This document shows positions 31,906 through 41,007 of a stretch of DNA of 64,000 nt, one piece after another; position 1 is the stretch's first letter; each line of letters begins with the position of its first letter. The notes below the pieces were generated by a model, which made no database searches, was not told where the DNA came from, and saw only the letters and a list, made by a program, of their open reading frames with translations. The stretch is from an uncultured Porphyromonadaceae bacterium (GTDB lineage Bacteria > Bacteroidota > Bacteroidia > Bacteroidales > Muribaculaceae): positions 79,457 through 143,456 of the forward strand of contig CAMWNH010000001.1 in NCBI GenBank assembly GCA_947175605.1. Reading direction: 5' to 3'. Made by a program: the position numbers and the translations under genes.

Positions 31906-34701
31906 TCAGTGGGCTTCGAGCCAGTTTGAGGCTACGCCGGATGATACTTCCAGTGGCACGCGGCATTCGGGGAAGGCGTGTTCCATCTCCTCCGTGACCA
32001 TACGCTGCAGGGTGGGGAGCTCCTCGGGCACGACATCGAACACGAGTTCGTCGTGCACCTGAAGAATCATGCGCGAGCGCAGTCCCATCTCGCCGATGCG
32101 ACGGTAGATGCGCACCATTGCTATCTTGATAATGTCGGCTGCCGAGCCCTGCAGCGGAGCGTTCACGGCATTTCGCTCGGCATACCCGCGCACCACGCTG
32201 TTGCGCGAATTTATGTCGGGCAGATAGCGTTTACGCCCGAGAATAGTCGATACGAATCCGTCCTCGCGTGCACGCTCGATGGCCTCGTTGATGTATTTCT
32301 CCACATCCGGATAGCTGCGCAGATAGCCGTCGATGAGTGCCTTGGCTTCCGAACGCGGAATGCCCAGACGCTCCGAGAGTCCGAAGGCGCTGATGCCGTA
32401 AATGATGCCGAAATTGGCGGTCTTGGCATTGCGGCGCTGCTCATCGCTCACCTCGGCCAGCGGGAGGTGGTATATCTTGGCCGCCGTGGCGCGGTGGATA
32501 TCCTCGCCGGAATGGAATGCTTCGAGCATGCCGGGATCGCCCGAGAAGTGGGCCATGAGGCGCAGTTCGATCTGCGAGTAGTCCGCCGAGAGCATGACAT
32601 GACCGGGATCGGGTATGAAGGCCCGCCGTATCTCGCGTCCGTCGGCCGTGCGGATGGGGATGTTCTGGAGGTTGGGGTTGGTGGACGATATGCGTCCTGT
32701 TGCCGTCACCGTCTGGTTGAAGGTGGTATGGATCTTGCCCGTACGCGGATTCACCATGCGCGGGAGTGCCTCGACATAGGTGGAGAGCAGCTTGCGCAGC
32801 CCGCGGATATCAAGTATGATCTGCACCAGCGGCACTGTGGCCTTGTATTTTTCGAGCACTTCCTCGGTTGTACTCCACGCGCCGCCCTTGGTTTTCTTTG
32901 CTTTCGGGTCAATGCCAAGTTCGCCGAACAGCACCTGTCCGACCTGCGAGGGCGAGCCCGGGTTGAAGCTGTGTCCGGCTATTTCGAATGCCTGAGCCTC
33001 CAGCTCCGCTATGCGTTCAGATAAGCCTCCGGCCATGGCGTGCAATACGTCCGAATCGATGCGCACACCGGTCCATTCCATCTCGGCCAATACGCGCACG
33101 AAAGGCAGCTCGACGTCGTCCAGCAGCGAAGTCTGGCCCTTCATGGCAATCTCCGAGCGCAGCGGGGCCTCGAGCCGTAAGGTTGTCTCGGCCAGTTCGC
33201 TCATCAATGGTGCTGCCAGCTCGGGCGTCGAGGCAGCAGCGAGCTGCTTGCGCCTATCGGTAGCGCTCAGATCGTAGCCGGAGGTGCGGTAGCCCAGATA
33301 AATCATGGCCAGCGTGGGGATGTCGTGCTTCATTTCGGGAGCCACGAGGTAATGGGCCACGGAGGTGTCGAACCAGGCCGTGCGTTTCCATTCCAGACCT
33401 TCGCGACGCAAGAGGATCATGTCGCGTTTCACATCGGCGCTGACAAGCGTGAGCTCGGGGCTGTCGAGAAGCGTGCGCAGAGGTGCGAGAAGTTCTTTTC
33501 GGGTGGTGGCATCAGCGCCATGCAGGGTGATGTAGAGCGTTTCGTAAGCATCGCCTTCCTTGTGGCGGCATAGTGCCACACCGCGCAGGATGTCCGTGAA
33601 GGCCTCTTCGCCCGGAGCATCGGTAGCGATGGAGGTGGGGCGCCCATCGTGGAGCACGCGCTGCACGAAAGAGGCCACGGCAGCAGGTGCCGTGGTGATT
33701 TCAGCAGAGTCGATGGTGAAGGTCGCGGGCGCCGCGGGTTCCGGTTCCACGAGGTCGAACAGGCCGCCCAGAGATTCGGCGTGCTCTTCCTTTTTGGGCG
33801 CCGTGTCCTTTTTCGCAGGCGCCGGGCTTTCCAGTCCGAGCTTGGCGGCCATTGTGCGGAACTCGAGTTCGTTGAAGATGGCCGCGAGAGCCTCGCGGTC
33901 GGGCTCGCGCCTTGCGAAGTCCTCGGGCGCGATGTCCACGGGCACATCGGTGCAGATGGTCACGAGCTCCTTCGACATGCGTATCTGCGCCTCGTTGTCT
34001 ACGATTTTCTGTTTCAGGGCTCCTTTCAGGTCGGCCGTATGTGCCAGAAGATTTTCCACCGAGCCGAATTCGGCAATCAGTTTTGCGGCCGTCTTCTCGC
34101 CCACGCCGGGACAGCCGGGCACATTGTCCGAGGCGTCACCTTCGAGCGCCAGAAGGTCTATCACCTGTCGCGGCGAGGATATGCCGTAGCGCTCGCACAC
34201 CTCGCGCGGAGTGCGGATCTCGAAGCCCTGTCCTCGCAGCGAGGGGCGGTACATGTAGACACGGTCCGTCACGAGCTGGCCATAGTCTTTGTCGGGCGTC
34301 ATCATGTAGGTCGTGAAATCGGTAGTGCGTTCGGCTATGCGCGAGAGGGTGCCTATCACATCATCGGCTTCGTAGCCTGCAATTTCAACTGCAGGGATGC
34401 GATAAGCTTCCAGTATCCTGCGGATGAAGGGAATGGCCAGGGTTATGTCCTCGGGCTGCTTGTCGCGTCCGGCCTTATATTCGGGGTACTGCTCGTGGCG
34501 GAATGTCTGTCCGTGGGCCGGATCGAAGCACACGCCGATGTATTCCGGATTCTCCTTGCGCAACACCTCTTCGAGGGTGTTGCAGAATCCGAATATGGCC
34601 GAAGTGTTGAGGCCGTATGAGGTCACGCGGGGCGAGCGTACGAGGGCATAGTATGCGCGGTAGATGAGCGCGTAGGCATCGAGTAGGAAGAATTTTGGCA
34701 C
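31906..34701 (-). CDS. polA: DNA polymerase I, degenerate proofreading domain
   Basis: 931 residues. 5'-nuclease domain (1-300): DAYALIYRAYYA, HEQYPEYKAGRDK, GYEADDVIGTL, MMTPDKDYGQLV. Polymerase domain: motif A LSADYSQIELRLMAHF, O-helix RRNAKTANFGIIYGIS, motif C LQVHDELVFDV, all intact. The middle domain (about 330-520) keeps the fold, but exonuclease motifs are altered: the Exo I region reads TDAPGEE instead of DTET, Exo II reads SADVKRD instead of N-L-K-Y-D, and Exo III (Y-x3-D) is missing in PLMSELAETTLRLE. Proofreading is therefore probably lost, as in Taq. Divergent from recQ. Confidence 0.95.
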   Translation of the reverse strand: MPKFFLLDAYALIYRAYYALVRSPRVTSYGLNTSAIFGFCNTLEEVLRKENPEYIGVCFDPAHGQTFRHEQYPEYKAGRDKQPEDITLAIPFIRRILEAYRIPAVEIAGYEADDVIGTLSRIAERTTDFTTYMMTPDKDYGQLVTDRVYMYRPSLRGQGFEIRTPREVCERYGISSPRQVIDLLALEGDASDNVPGCPGVGEKTAAKLIAEFGSVENLLAHTADLKGALKQKIVDNEAQIRMSKELVTICTDVPVDIAPEDFARREPDREALAAIFNELEFRTMAAKLGLESPAPAKKDTAPKKEEHAESLGGLFDLVEPEPAAPATFTIDSAEITTAPAAVASFVQRVLHDGRPTSIATDAPGEEAFTDILRGVALCRHKEGDAYETLYITLHGADATTRKELLAPLRTLLDSPELTLVSADVKRDMILLRREGLEWKRTAWFDTSVAHYLVAPEMKHDIPTLAMIYLGYRTSGYDLSATDRRKQLAAASTPELAAPLMSELAETTLRLEAPLRSEIAMKGQTSLLDDVELPFVRVLAEMEWTGVRIDSDVLHAMAGGLSERIAELEAQAFEIAGHSFNPGSPSQVGQVLFGELGIDPKAKKTKGGAWSTTEEVLEKYKATVPLVQIILDIRGLRKLLSTYVEALPRMVNPRTGKIHTTFNQTVTATGRISSTNPNLQNIPIRTADGREIRRAFIPDPGHVMLSADYSQIELRLMAHFSGDPGMLEAFHSGEDIHRATAAKIYHLPLAEVSDEQRRNAKTANFGIIYGISAFGLSERLGIPRSEAKALIDGYLRSYPDVEKYINEAIERAREDGFVSTILGRKRYLPDINSRNSVVRGYAERNAVNAPLQGSAADIIKIAMVRIYRRIGEMGLRSRMILQVHDELVFDVVPEELPTLQRMVTEEMEHAFPECRVPLEVSSGVASNWLEAH

Positions 34702-34745
34702 GTCGGTAATGGAATTTTAGTTTTGGCGCTTGCGGGTTCGCATCG

Positions 34746-34753
34746 CAAAGATA
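34746..34753 (-). promoter_or_regulatory. Promoter of polA
   Basis: TATCTTTG on the minus strand, 44 bases before the polA ATG. It is 25 bases from the divergent recQ -7 box, so the upstream elements overlap. Confidence 0.6.
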
Positions 34754-34778
34754 TAACAAATTATTCAAAAAATTGCTT

Positions 34779-34786
34779 TATCTTTG
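34779..34786 (+). promoter_or_regulatory. Promoter of recQ
   Basis: TATCTTTG on the plus strand, ending 5 bases before the ATG at 34792. Confidence 0.6.
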
Positions 34787-34791
34787 TGGCT

Positions 34792-36639
34792 ATGATAGGG
34801 CAAAATACATCGGATACATCCATGACGGAGCTGCGCGAGCGCGCACTGGCGCTTCTGCGGCGCTTCTATGGCTACAAGTCGTTCCGCCCGGGACAGTGGG
34901 GCGTGATCGAAGCAGTGATGTCGGGTCGCGATGCCGTGGTGCTAATGCCCACTGGTGGCGGCAAGAGCATGTGCTATCAGATGCCTGCCCTTCTGGCATC
35001 CCGGGGATGCGTCGTGGTAGTGTCGCCGCTTATTGCGCTGATGAACGATCAGGTGCAGGCTCTGACGGCCAACGGCATCCCTGCCGCGGCCGTGCATTCC
35101 AATAACCCGGACAGCTACAACCGCGAGGTGATGGACGGTGTTTATGCGGGAAAAATCAAACTGCTATACATATCGCCGGAGCGTCTGATGGCCGATATCG
35201 ACCGCTGGAGCCCCGATATGCCCGTGGCGATGTTTGCCATCGACGAGGCTCACTGCATCTCGCAGTGGGGCCATGATTTCCGCCCGGTATACACCTCGCT
35301 CTCCGGCCTTAAGGAGAGGCGTCCCGATGTGCCGGTGCTTGCACTTACGGCCACGGCCGACCGCCTGACGCGCGATGATATTGTGGCGCAGTTGCGCCTG
35401 CGGAATCCATACTGCTATCTCGGCTCTTTCGACCGTCCGAACCTCACGCTTCGGGCTTTTCCCAATCCGGGACCTGCAGGGCGTGTGCGCTATATCATCG
35501 ATATGGTGCGTAAGTACCCGCAGGATTCGGGCATGGCCTACTGCCTGTCGAGGAAGTCGGCCGAGACGCTGGATGCCAAGTTGCGTGCGCGCGGCATACG
35601 GTCGTGCGTATATCACGCCGGGCTCGACCCGGCGGCCCGTGACGCCGCTCACAAGGCTTTTCTGAACGGGACGGTTCAGGTGGTGTGTGCCACGGTTGCC
35701 TTCGGCATGGGCGTGGACAAAGGCAATATTCGTTGGGTGGTGCACAACAATATGCCGGCCAATATAGAGAGCTACTATCAGGAAATAGGCCGTGCGGGCC
35801 GCGACGGGCTTCCGGCCGAGGCGACTCTCTTCTACAGTTATGGCGATATCGTCACCTTGCGCCAGTTCATAGCCGAGAGCGGCCGTGTGGCTGTGAATCA
35901 GGAGAAGCTACGGCGTATGGATTCGTATGCACATTCAAGGGTGTGCCGCCGGCGCGTGTTGCTGAGCTATTTCAGCGAGGAGGCCGTGCACGACTGCGGC
36001 AACTGCGACATCTGTCTGAATCCGCCGGTGCGTTTCGACGGAACGGTGCTTGCGCAGAAGGCGCTTTCAGGCGTGATGCGCACACAAGCATCAGTTGGCG
36101 TGTTTACGCTCGTCGATATTTTACGAGGCTCGCAGCGTCAGGAAATACGCCAACGCGGTTTTGACCGCCTGAAGACCTTCGGCGTCGGTGCGGACCTAAG
36201 CCGGGAGGAGTGGATGGATTATCTGGGTCAGATGATCCAACTCGGGGTATTCGAGGTGGCGTATGAGCGCGGCAACGTATTGCGGCCCACCCCCTTGGGC
36301 ATGCGCATACTGCGCGGAGAGGAGCAGCTGGAGCTTTCGCGCTATGTGGATCCGCAGACAGCCGGAGAGCACGAAGCAGCCCGGGGGGCGCTTGCAGCGC
36401 GTGGCGCGGACCGCCCTGTAGATAAGGCTCTTGTGGAGTATCTGAAAGGCGTGCGCAAGGAGCTGGCCGCAGAGTATGGCTGCCCGGCATTCATGATTTT
36501 CTCGGATGCGACGCTCGAGGATCTCGCACGCCGTCGTCCGCGGACAATGGACGAGCTGCTCGATGTGCACGGCGTGGGCGAGAAGAAAGCATCGCGCTTC
36601 GGACATCGGATGCTTCGGGCACTCGACGCGTACCGTTAA
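34792..36639 (+). CDS. recQ: RecQ DNA helicase
   Basis: 615 residues from ATG 34792; an alternative is ATG 34822 (MTELRERALALLRRFYGYKS). Reading from 34723 would include the promoter and is rejected. 3'-5' helicase: motif 0 YKSFRPGQWGVIEAVMSGRD, Walker A MPTGGGKSMCYQMPAL, DEAH in FAIDEAHCISQWGHDFRP, ATADRLTRDD, GFGVDK-type TVAFGMGVDKGNIRWVVH, QEIGRAGRDGL. The zinc-binding RQC follows (CRRRVLLSYFSEE, CGNCDICLNPP), then a winged helix and a C-terminal HRDC domain (FSDATLEDLARRRPRT). Full length. Its stop overlaps the convergent acetyltransferase stop (TTAA). Confidence 0.95.
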   Translation: MIGQNTSDTSMTELRERALALLRRFYGYKSFRPGQWGVIEAVMSGRDAVVLMPTGGGKSMCYQMPALLASRGCVVVVSPLIALMNDQVQALTANGIPAAAVHSNNPDSYNREVMDGVYAGKIKLLYISPERLMADIDRWSPDMPVAMFAIDEAHCISQWGHDFRPVYTSLSGLKERRPDVPVLALTATADRLTRDDIVAQLRLRNPYCYLGSFDRPNLTLRAFPNPGPAGRVRYIIDMVRKYPQDSGMAYCLSRKSAETLDAKLRARGIRSCVYHAGLDPAARDAAHKAFLNGTVQVVCATVAFGMGVDKGNIRWVVHNNMPANIESYYQEIGRAGRDGLPAEATLFYSYGDIVTLRQFIAESGRVAVNQEKLRRMDSYAHSRVCRRRVLLSYFSEEAVHDCGNCDICLNPPVRFDGTVLAQKALSGVMRTQASVGVFTLVDILRGSQRQEIRQRGFDRLKTFGVGADLSREEWMDYLGQMIQLGVFEVAYERGNVLRPTPLGMRILRGEEQLELSRYVDPQTAGEHEAARGALAARGADRPVDKALVEYLKGVRKELAAEYGCPAFMIFSDATLEDLARRRPRTMDELLDVHGVGEKKASRFGHRMLRALDAYR

Positions 36640-37214
36640 GTTATCTGCAGATGGTCCATCACCGTGCCGGCGAATAGACGCTCTCCCATGCAGCGGAAGC
36701 CGCAGCTCTCGTATAGATGCCGGGCCTTGACGTTGTCTTTGTCGCACAGCAGGCCCAGGGGCTTTCCGGCAGCGCGGGCCCTGTTGCGAGCATCGTCTAT
36801 CAGCGCTCGTCCTATGCCTTGCCCCCTGAACTCGGGGAGAACCATCAACGTATCCAGATAGAATTCATCCGAGTCGGTCTCTCCGGGGAAGTTGTCCATT
36901 TCTTCGCTTGTCATTTTCCATCCCAAGGTGGTGCATGCCTCGTGGAAAAAGTGCACACGCAGACGCTTGAGCTCCGCGCCGTCATAGCTGACGCATACAC
37001 CCATAGGCCGGCCGCTGTCGGTGCGGGCGATACGGGCGTTGGTGTAGGAATACTGTGTGTCCTTGCGGGAGGCAAGGCGCATGAAGAGGTCGTGAACATC
37101 CTCACGGCTGCATCTATCGCCGGCAAGACCGTCGGAGATCTCGTCTCCCACAGCCGCAAGTATAGCATCGGCAATCAGAGACGCATCCTCGGGGCTTGCA
37201 TTCGCTATTTTCAT
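36636..37214 (-). CDS. GNAT-family acetyltransferase
   Basis: 192 residues. The GNAT core is visible: FYLDTLMVLPEFRGQGIGRA with the acetyl-CoA loop R-G-Q-G-I-G, followed by LIDDARNRARAAGKPLGLLC and NVKARHLYESCGFRCMGERL. Substrate unknown; the N-terminal part has a long insert (MTSEEMDNFPGETDSDE). Convergent with recQ, stops interlocked. 27 bases downstream of the broken regulator gene; no own promoter seen. Confidence 0.87.
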   Translation of the reverse strand: MKIANASPEDASLIADAILAAVGDEISDGLAGDRCSREDVHDLFMRLASRKDTQYSYTNARIARTDSGRPMGVCVSYDGAELKRLRVHFFHEACTTLGWKMTSEEMDNFPGETDSDEFYLDTLMVLPEFRGQGIGRALIDDARNRARAAGKPLGLLCDKDNVKARHLYESCGFRCMGERLFAGTVMDHLQIT

Positions 37215-37241
37215 GATATTGTGTGTTTGTCTACCGATAAG

Positions 37242-38830
37242 TTATAGTACTTCCCAATGTCCGCCTTTATCCGGACCTACTCGCTTTATTCTCCTTGACT
37301 CTTTTAAAGATTTGATAATCTTCTTTACGCCCGATGGTGACATCTTAAGCTTTGTCGCCATTTCAGATATGGAGATTTTCGAATCGGCTTCTAAAAGTGA
37401 GATTAATTTCTGGCTACTCGTTAATGTTTTCTGGTTACTTAAGCCGGGTTCCTGGTTACTTTGATGCCTATTTTGGGTATACTCGTCTGTTTTCTGGTTA
37501 CTTTTCTGGCCACGATGTATAGAATCTTGGTCGGTTTGAAATTTAGGAGGAGTGATCAAGGCATCGTAAAGTTCGAGCATGGCTTTTACGTCTTGTTCAT
37601 GACCTCCGGTGGATAGTGTCAGTACTGTGCGGTCAACACCATCTTTGTGGGTTTCCTCAATAGTTACGGGCGTATGATAAACTTTTTCCCATTGTTTACA
37701 TATACCACTCAGACCACTTCCGGCTCGTTCTCCGAAATCTATGAGAGAGAAGATTTTAAGCATTATGCCGTTACGTGGATCAGAGATACCGCCTTCGATA
37801 GCATCGGAAATGGAGATGCGCACTGTGCCGGGATTTGAGAGTCGATACCCTTCTTCAGATTTATGGATAACCAGTCCCTGACGGCCATAAAAATCCGCGT
37901 GAACACAGGCATTAGTTAAAGCTTCACGTAATAGCTTGTGGATGGGGGTATCATCTACGCGAATATTACCTTTCAACACAAATGGAACCTTAAGCCCCTG
38001 TTGCATACGTCGCAGAACTTCAATCACAAAGTCGAATACATTGCCGCTCCAGTCACCGGATGTGGAGATAATACGGTCGGTCCAACGAGTTGCTCCCAAA
38101 GAGCGATTCTCTTGATAATCAAGAAAGTAATTTGGGAACTCACGTGTTATCTCATATTCGTAGCCGAACATCAACAGTCCAGCGGCCGTGGGATGGTATT
38201 TACCATCTTCGCCGATTCCGATAGCCCCGATTTTACGTAAAAACATTTCATCGTCCTCGTTGTTCCAGAGATGGTTCGTATGAGAGGAACGGAAAAAGTT
38301 ACGATAGCCTTTGATTGTATCCTTACAGAATACCGACATATCCATTTTCTCAAGGACCTTTGCATCTTGAGTGACATAAGCGGCATCACGAAACATGAGC
38401 GACATTTCATCGAGTGAGCAATGATAATCACCTTCATGGTTGCGACGGTAGGTGCCCGATTTAGGGTCCATACCGACATAGACCGGTCGAGCCATGCGTT
38501 CAGCGCGAGGAACGTGAATAACAAGTATATTTTTACCGTCAATCACCTCCGTCTGAACCATATTATGGGTAATGATGTTTGCGCTTATCTTTTGACGATT
38601 GTTGACCATGTTCCAGAAATCTTTCTCCAACTTCTCAATATCGACATCTTCAGGCACAAGCTTTCCGTCCTTTTCCTCCCTTACGCCGAGCAGAATGACA
38701 CCGATCGGTATTGGCAAAGGCCGAATAGGTCTCCCAAAATGATCCTGGGAAACCGCCTTTTTGCCTCCTTGGCTTCGAGTTGATTATGTTCTCGGTATTC
38801 TGCTAACTTGCTTAAATCGAATTCTGCCAT
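37242..38830 (-). pseudogene. AlbA_2/ATPase-type regulator with two frameshifts
   Basis: The intact start is ATG 38830 (MAEFDLSKLAEYREHNQLEA). The family expects KGGFPGSFWETYSAFANTDG then GVILLGV. A fifth base in the T run 38758-38762 shifts the frame, and two bases are missing near 38703, so the AlbA_2 DNA-binding domain is split; the rest (37242-38717) is open for about 490 codons. That part has the GHKL-like ATPase domain (HKLLREALTNACVHADFYGR, GERAGSGLSGICKQW), a Gln/Asn/Lys-rich linker with SNQKT repeats, and a winged helix (ISISEMATKLKMSPSGVKKI). AT-rich, probably acquired. Either a decaying gene or two sequencing indels. Confidence 0.8.
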
Positions 38831-38851
38831 GATTATGAGTCTATTTAAATG

Positions 38852-38859
38852 CAAAGATA
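38852..38859 (-). promoter_or_regulatory. Promoter of the broken regulator
   Basis: TATCTTTG on the minus strand, 21 bases before ATG 38830; this supports that start. Confidence 0.55.
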
Positions 38860-38959
38860 GTAAAAAACATCCGCGCAGGTCCAACAGGCAATAGCAAAAT
38901 TAAGATATACTGAATTGATGTGTGAAAATTCGCGAAAAGTGCGGATTTTTAAAGATTTA

Positions 38960-38991
38960 TTTGGTGGTGTGCGGGGAAAAACGTATCTTTG
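38960..38991 (+). promoter_or_regulatory. Promoter of rpsA
   Basis: TTTG (38960-38963), 20 bases, TATCTTTG (38984-38991). The 70-base leader contains a CCGGCCC/GGGACCGG hairpin (about 39006-39025). Confidence 0.85.
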
Positions 38992-39064
38992 CGCCGCAAA
39001 GCGTCCGGCCCTGTCGGGACCGGGCTAAGCGAATTAATAAACCCTATTTACTAACTAATTTTAA

Positions 39065-40849
39065 ATGACAGAATTGAAAAATTCTCCCATCGAAGATTTC
39101 GACTGGGCAGCGTATGAGAACGGTGAAACCGTCGCCGACCAGAGCCGCGAACAGGTCACCAAAGCTTATGAGGATTCCCTCAACTCCGTGAAGGACAAGG
39201 AAGTGATCGAAGGTACGATCATCGCCCTGAACAAGCGCGAAGCCGTTGTGAACATCGACTACAAGTCGGACGGCATCATCCCCATGAGCGAATTCCGCTA
39301 CAATCCCGACATCAAGGTCGGCGACAAGGTGGAAGTGTTCATCGAGAACCAGGAAGACAAGAAGGGCCAGCTGATCCTGAGCCACAAAAAGGCTCGCGCA
39401 GCCCGCTCCTGGGACCGCATCAACGCCGCTCTCGAGAACAACGACATCATCCAGGGCTACATCAAGTGCCGCACCAAGGGCGGTATGATCGTGGACGTGT
39501 TCGGTATCGAGGCTTTCCTCCCCGGCTCGCAGATCGACGTGAAGCCCATCCGCGACTACGACGTGTTCGTGGGCAAGACCATGGAATTCAAGGTTGTGAA
39601 GATCAACGAAGAGTTCAAGAACGTGGTTGTATCGCACAAGGCGCTCATCGAAGCCGAACTGGAGGCTCAGAAGCGCGAAATCATCTCTCACCTCGAAAAG
39701 GGTCAGGTGCTCGAAGGCACCGTCAAGAACATCACTTCCTATGGTGTGTTCATCGACCTGGGCGGTGTGGACGGTCTTATCCACATCACCGACCTTTCCT
39801 GGGGCCGCGTAAATCATCCCTCGGAAGTTGTGGAACTCGAGCAGAAGCTCAACGTTGTTATCCTCGACTTCGATAACGAGAAGAAGCGCATCGCTCTGGG
39901 TCTCAAGCAGCTCTTCCCCCATCCCTGGGAGGCTCTCAACCCCGACCTCAAGGTTGGCGACCGCGTGAAGGGTAAGGTAGTCGTTATGGCTGACTACGGC
40001 GCATTCCTCGAAGTTGCTCCCGGCGTCGAAGGTCTCATCCACGTCAGCGAAATGTCGTGGAGCCAGCACCTCCGCAGCGCTCAGGACTTCCTCAAGGTTG
40101 GCGACGAGGTTGAAGCACAGATTCTTACGCTCGACCGCAACGACCGCAAGATGAGCCTCGGTATCAAGCAGCTCAAGAAGGATCCCTGGGAAGACATCGA
40201 CACCAAGTATGCCATCGGCAGCCGCCACACGGCCAAGGTGCGCAACTTCACCAACTTCGGTGTGTTCGTTGAGATTGAAGAGGGCGTTGACGGCCTCATC
40301 CACATCTCCGACCTCTCCTGGACCAAGAAGATCAAGCACCCCAGCGAATTCACGCAGATCGGTGCCGACATCGACGTTGAGGTTCTCAACATCGACAAGG
40401 ACAACCGCCGTCTCTCTCTCGGCCACAAGCAGCTCGAGGAGAATCCCTGGGATGTATTCGAAACCGTATTCACGAAGGATTCCGTACACGAAGGCACCAT
40501 CGTCGAGATGCTTGAGAAGGGTGCTGTTGTAGCTCTGCCTTACGGTGTCGAGGGCTTCGCAACGCCCAAGCACCTTGTGAAGGAAGACGGCACCACCGCC
40601 AAGGTGGACGAGAAGCTCCCCTTCAAGGTTATCGAATTCAACAAGGACAACAAGCGCATCATCGTAAGCCACAGCCGCACCTTCGAGGATCCGGCTCGTG
40701 CAGAGAAGAGCGCAGAGCGCAAGGCTGCAAAGCGTCCCGCCAAGAAGCAGGAAGAGCCCGCTGCCGCTGCTCAGACTACTCCGCTGGAGAAGACCACGCT
40801 GGGCGATCTCGCTTCGCTGGCTGCTCTCAAGGAGAAGCTGTCCAAGTAA
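39065..40849 (+). CDS. rpsA: Ribosomal protein S1
   Basis: 594 residues with six S1 RNA-binding repeats, for example VIEGTIIALNKREAVVNIDY, GYIKCRTKGGMIVDVFG, LEGTVKNITSYGVFIDLGGV, VKGKVVVMADYGAFLEVAPG, TAKVRNFTNFGVFVEIEEG and HEGTIVEMLEKGAVVALPYG. It brings mRNA to the 30S subunit, important in Bacteroidetes where Shine-Dalgarno sites are weak. The last 60 residues are Ala/Lys/Glu-rich. Single-gene unit with strong promoter and terminator. The long minus-strand frame across it (39044-40996) is a codon-bias shadow. Confidence 0.96.
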   Translation: MTELKNSPIEDFDWAAYENGETVADQSREQVTKAYEDSLNSVKDKEVIEGTIIALNKREAVVNIDYKSDGIIPMSEFRYNPDIKVGDKVEVFIENQEDKKGQLILSHKKARAARSWDRINAALENNDIIQGYIKCRTKGGMIVDVFGIEAFLPGSQIDVKPIRDYDVFVGKTMEFKVVKINEEFKNVVVSHKALIEAELEAQKREIISHLEKGQVLEGTVKNITSYGVFIDLGGVDGLIHITDLSWGRVNHPSEVVELEQKLNVVILDFDNEKKRIALGLKQLFPHPWEALNPDLKVGDRVKGKVVVMADYGAFLEVAPGVEGLIHVSEMSWSQHLRSAQDFLKVGDEVEAQILTLDRNDRKMSLGIKQLKKDPWEDIDTKYAIGSRHTAKVRNFTNFGVFVEIEEGVDGLIHISDLSWTKKIKHPSEFTQIGADIDVEVLNIDKDNRRLSLGHKQLEENPWDVFETVFTKDSVHEGTIVEMLEKGAVVALPYGVEGFATPKHLVKEDGTTAKVDEKLPFKVIEFNKDNKRIIVSHSRTFEDPARAEKSAERKAAKRPAKKQEEPAAAAQTTPLEKTTLGDLASLAALKEKLSK

Positions 40850-40875
40850 TCTGACAGTCTCAGATAAAGGCCTAT

Positions 40876-40917
40876 ACGGGCGCCACATTTCCCATCGGGA
40901 GTTGTGGCGCCCGTTTT
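40876..40917 (+). terminator. Terminator of rpsA
   Basis: A 12-bp perfect stem ACGGGCGCCACA/TGTGGCGCCCGT (40876-40887, 40903-40914) then TTTG. Confidence 0.85.
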
Positions 40918-40952
40918 GTGATTTCGCGCTTGGCGATTTTAGTCGGGGAGGC

Positions 40953-40983
40953 TTGGTTTTGGTTTTTGAACTATGTATATTTG
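40953..40983 (+). promoter_or_regulatory. Promoter of the amidase gene
   Basis: TTG (40953-40955), 20 bases, TATATTTG (40976-40983). It lies inside the upstream extension of the amidase frame, which excludes that longer start. Confidence 0.7.
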
Positions 40984-41007
40984 CACTATAATTCAAAATC
41001 CGTGACC

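Noticed and set aside
34723..34791. Longer RecQ N-terminus
   Set aside because: It contains the recQ -7 box and would require translation of DNA upstream of the transcription start.
39044..40996. 650-codon open frame on the minus strand across rpsA
   Set aside because: Shadow of the biased codon use of the ribosomal S1 gene; repetitive His/Leu/Val/Asp content and no family features. The same holds for 46145-48295 (opposite fusA), 9329-10621 (opposite the TonB receptor), 13267-14346 (opposite nadB) and 5139-6524.
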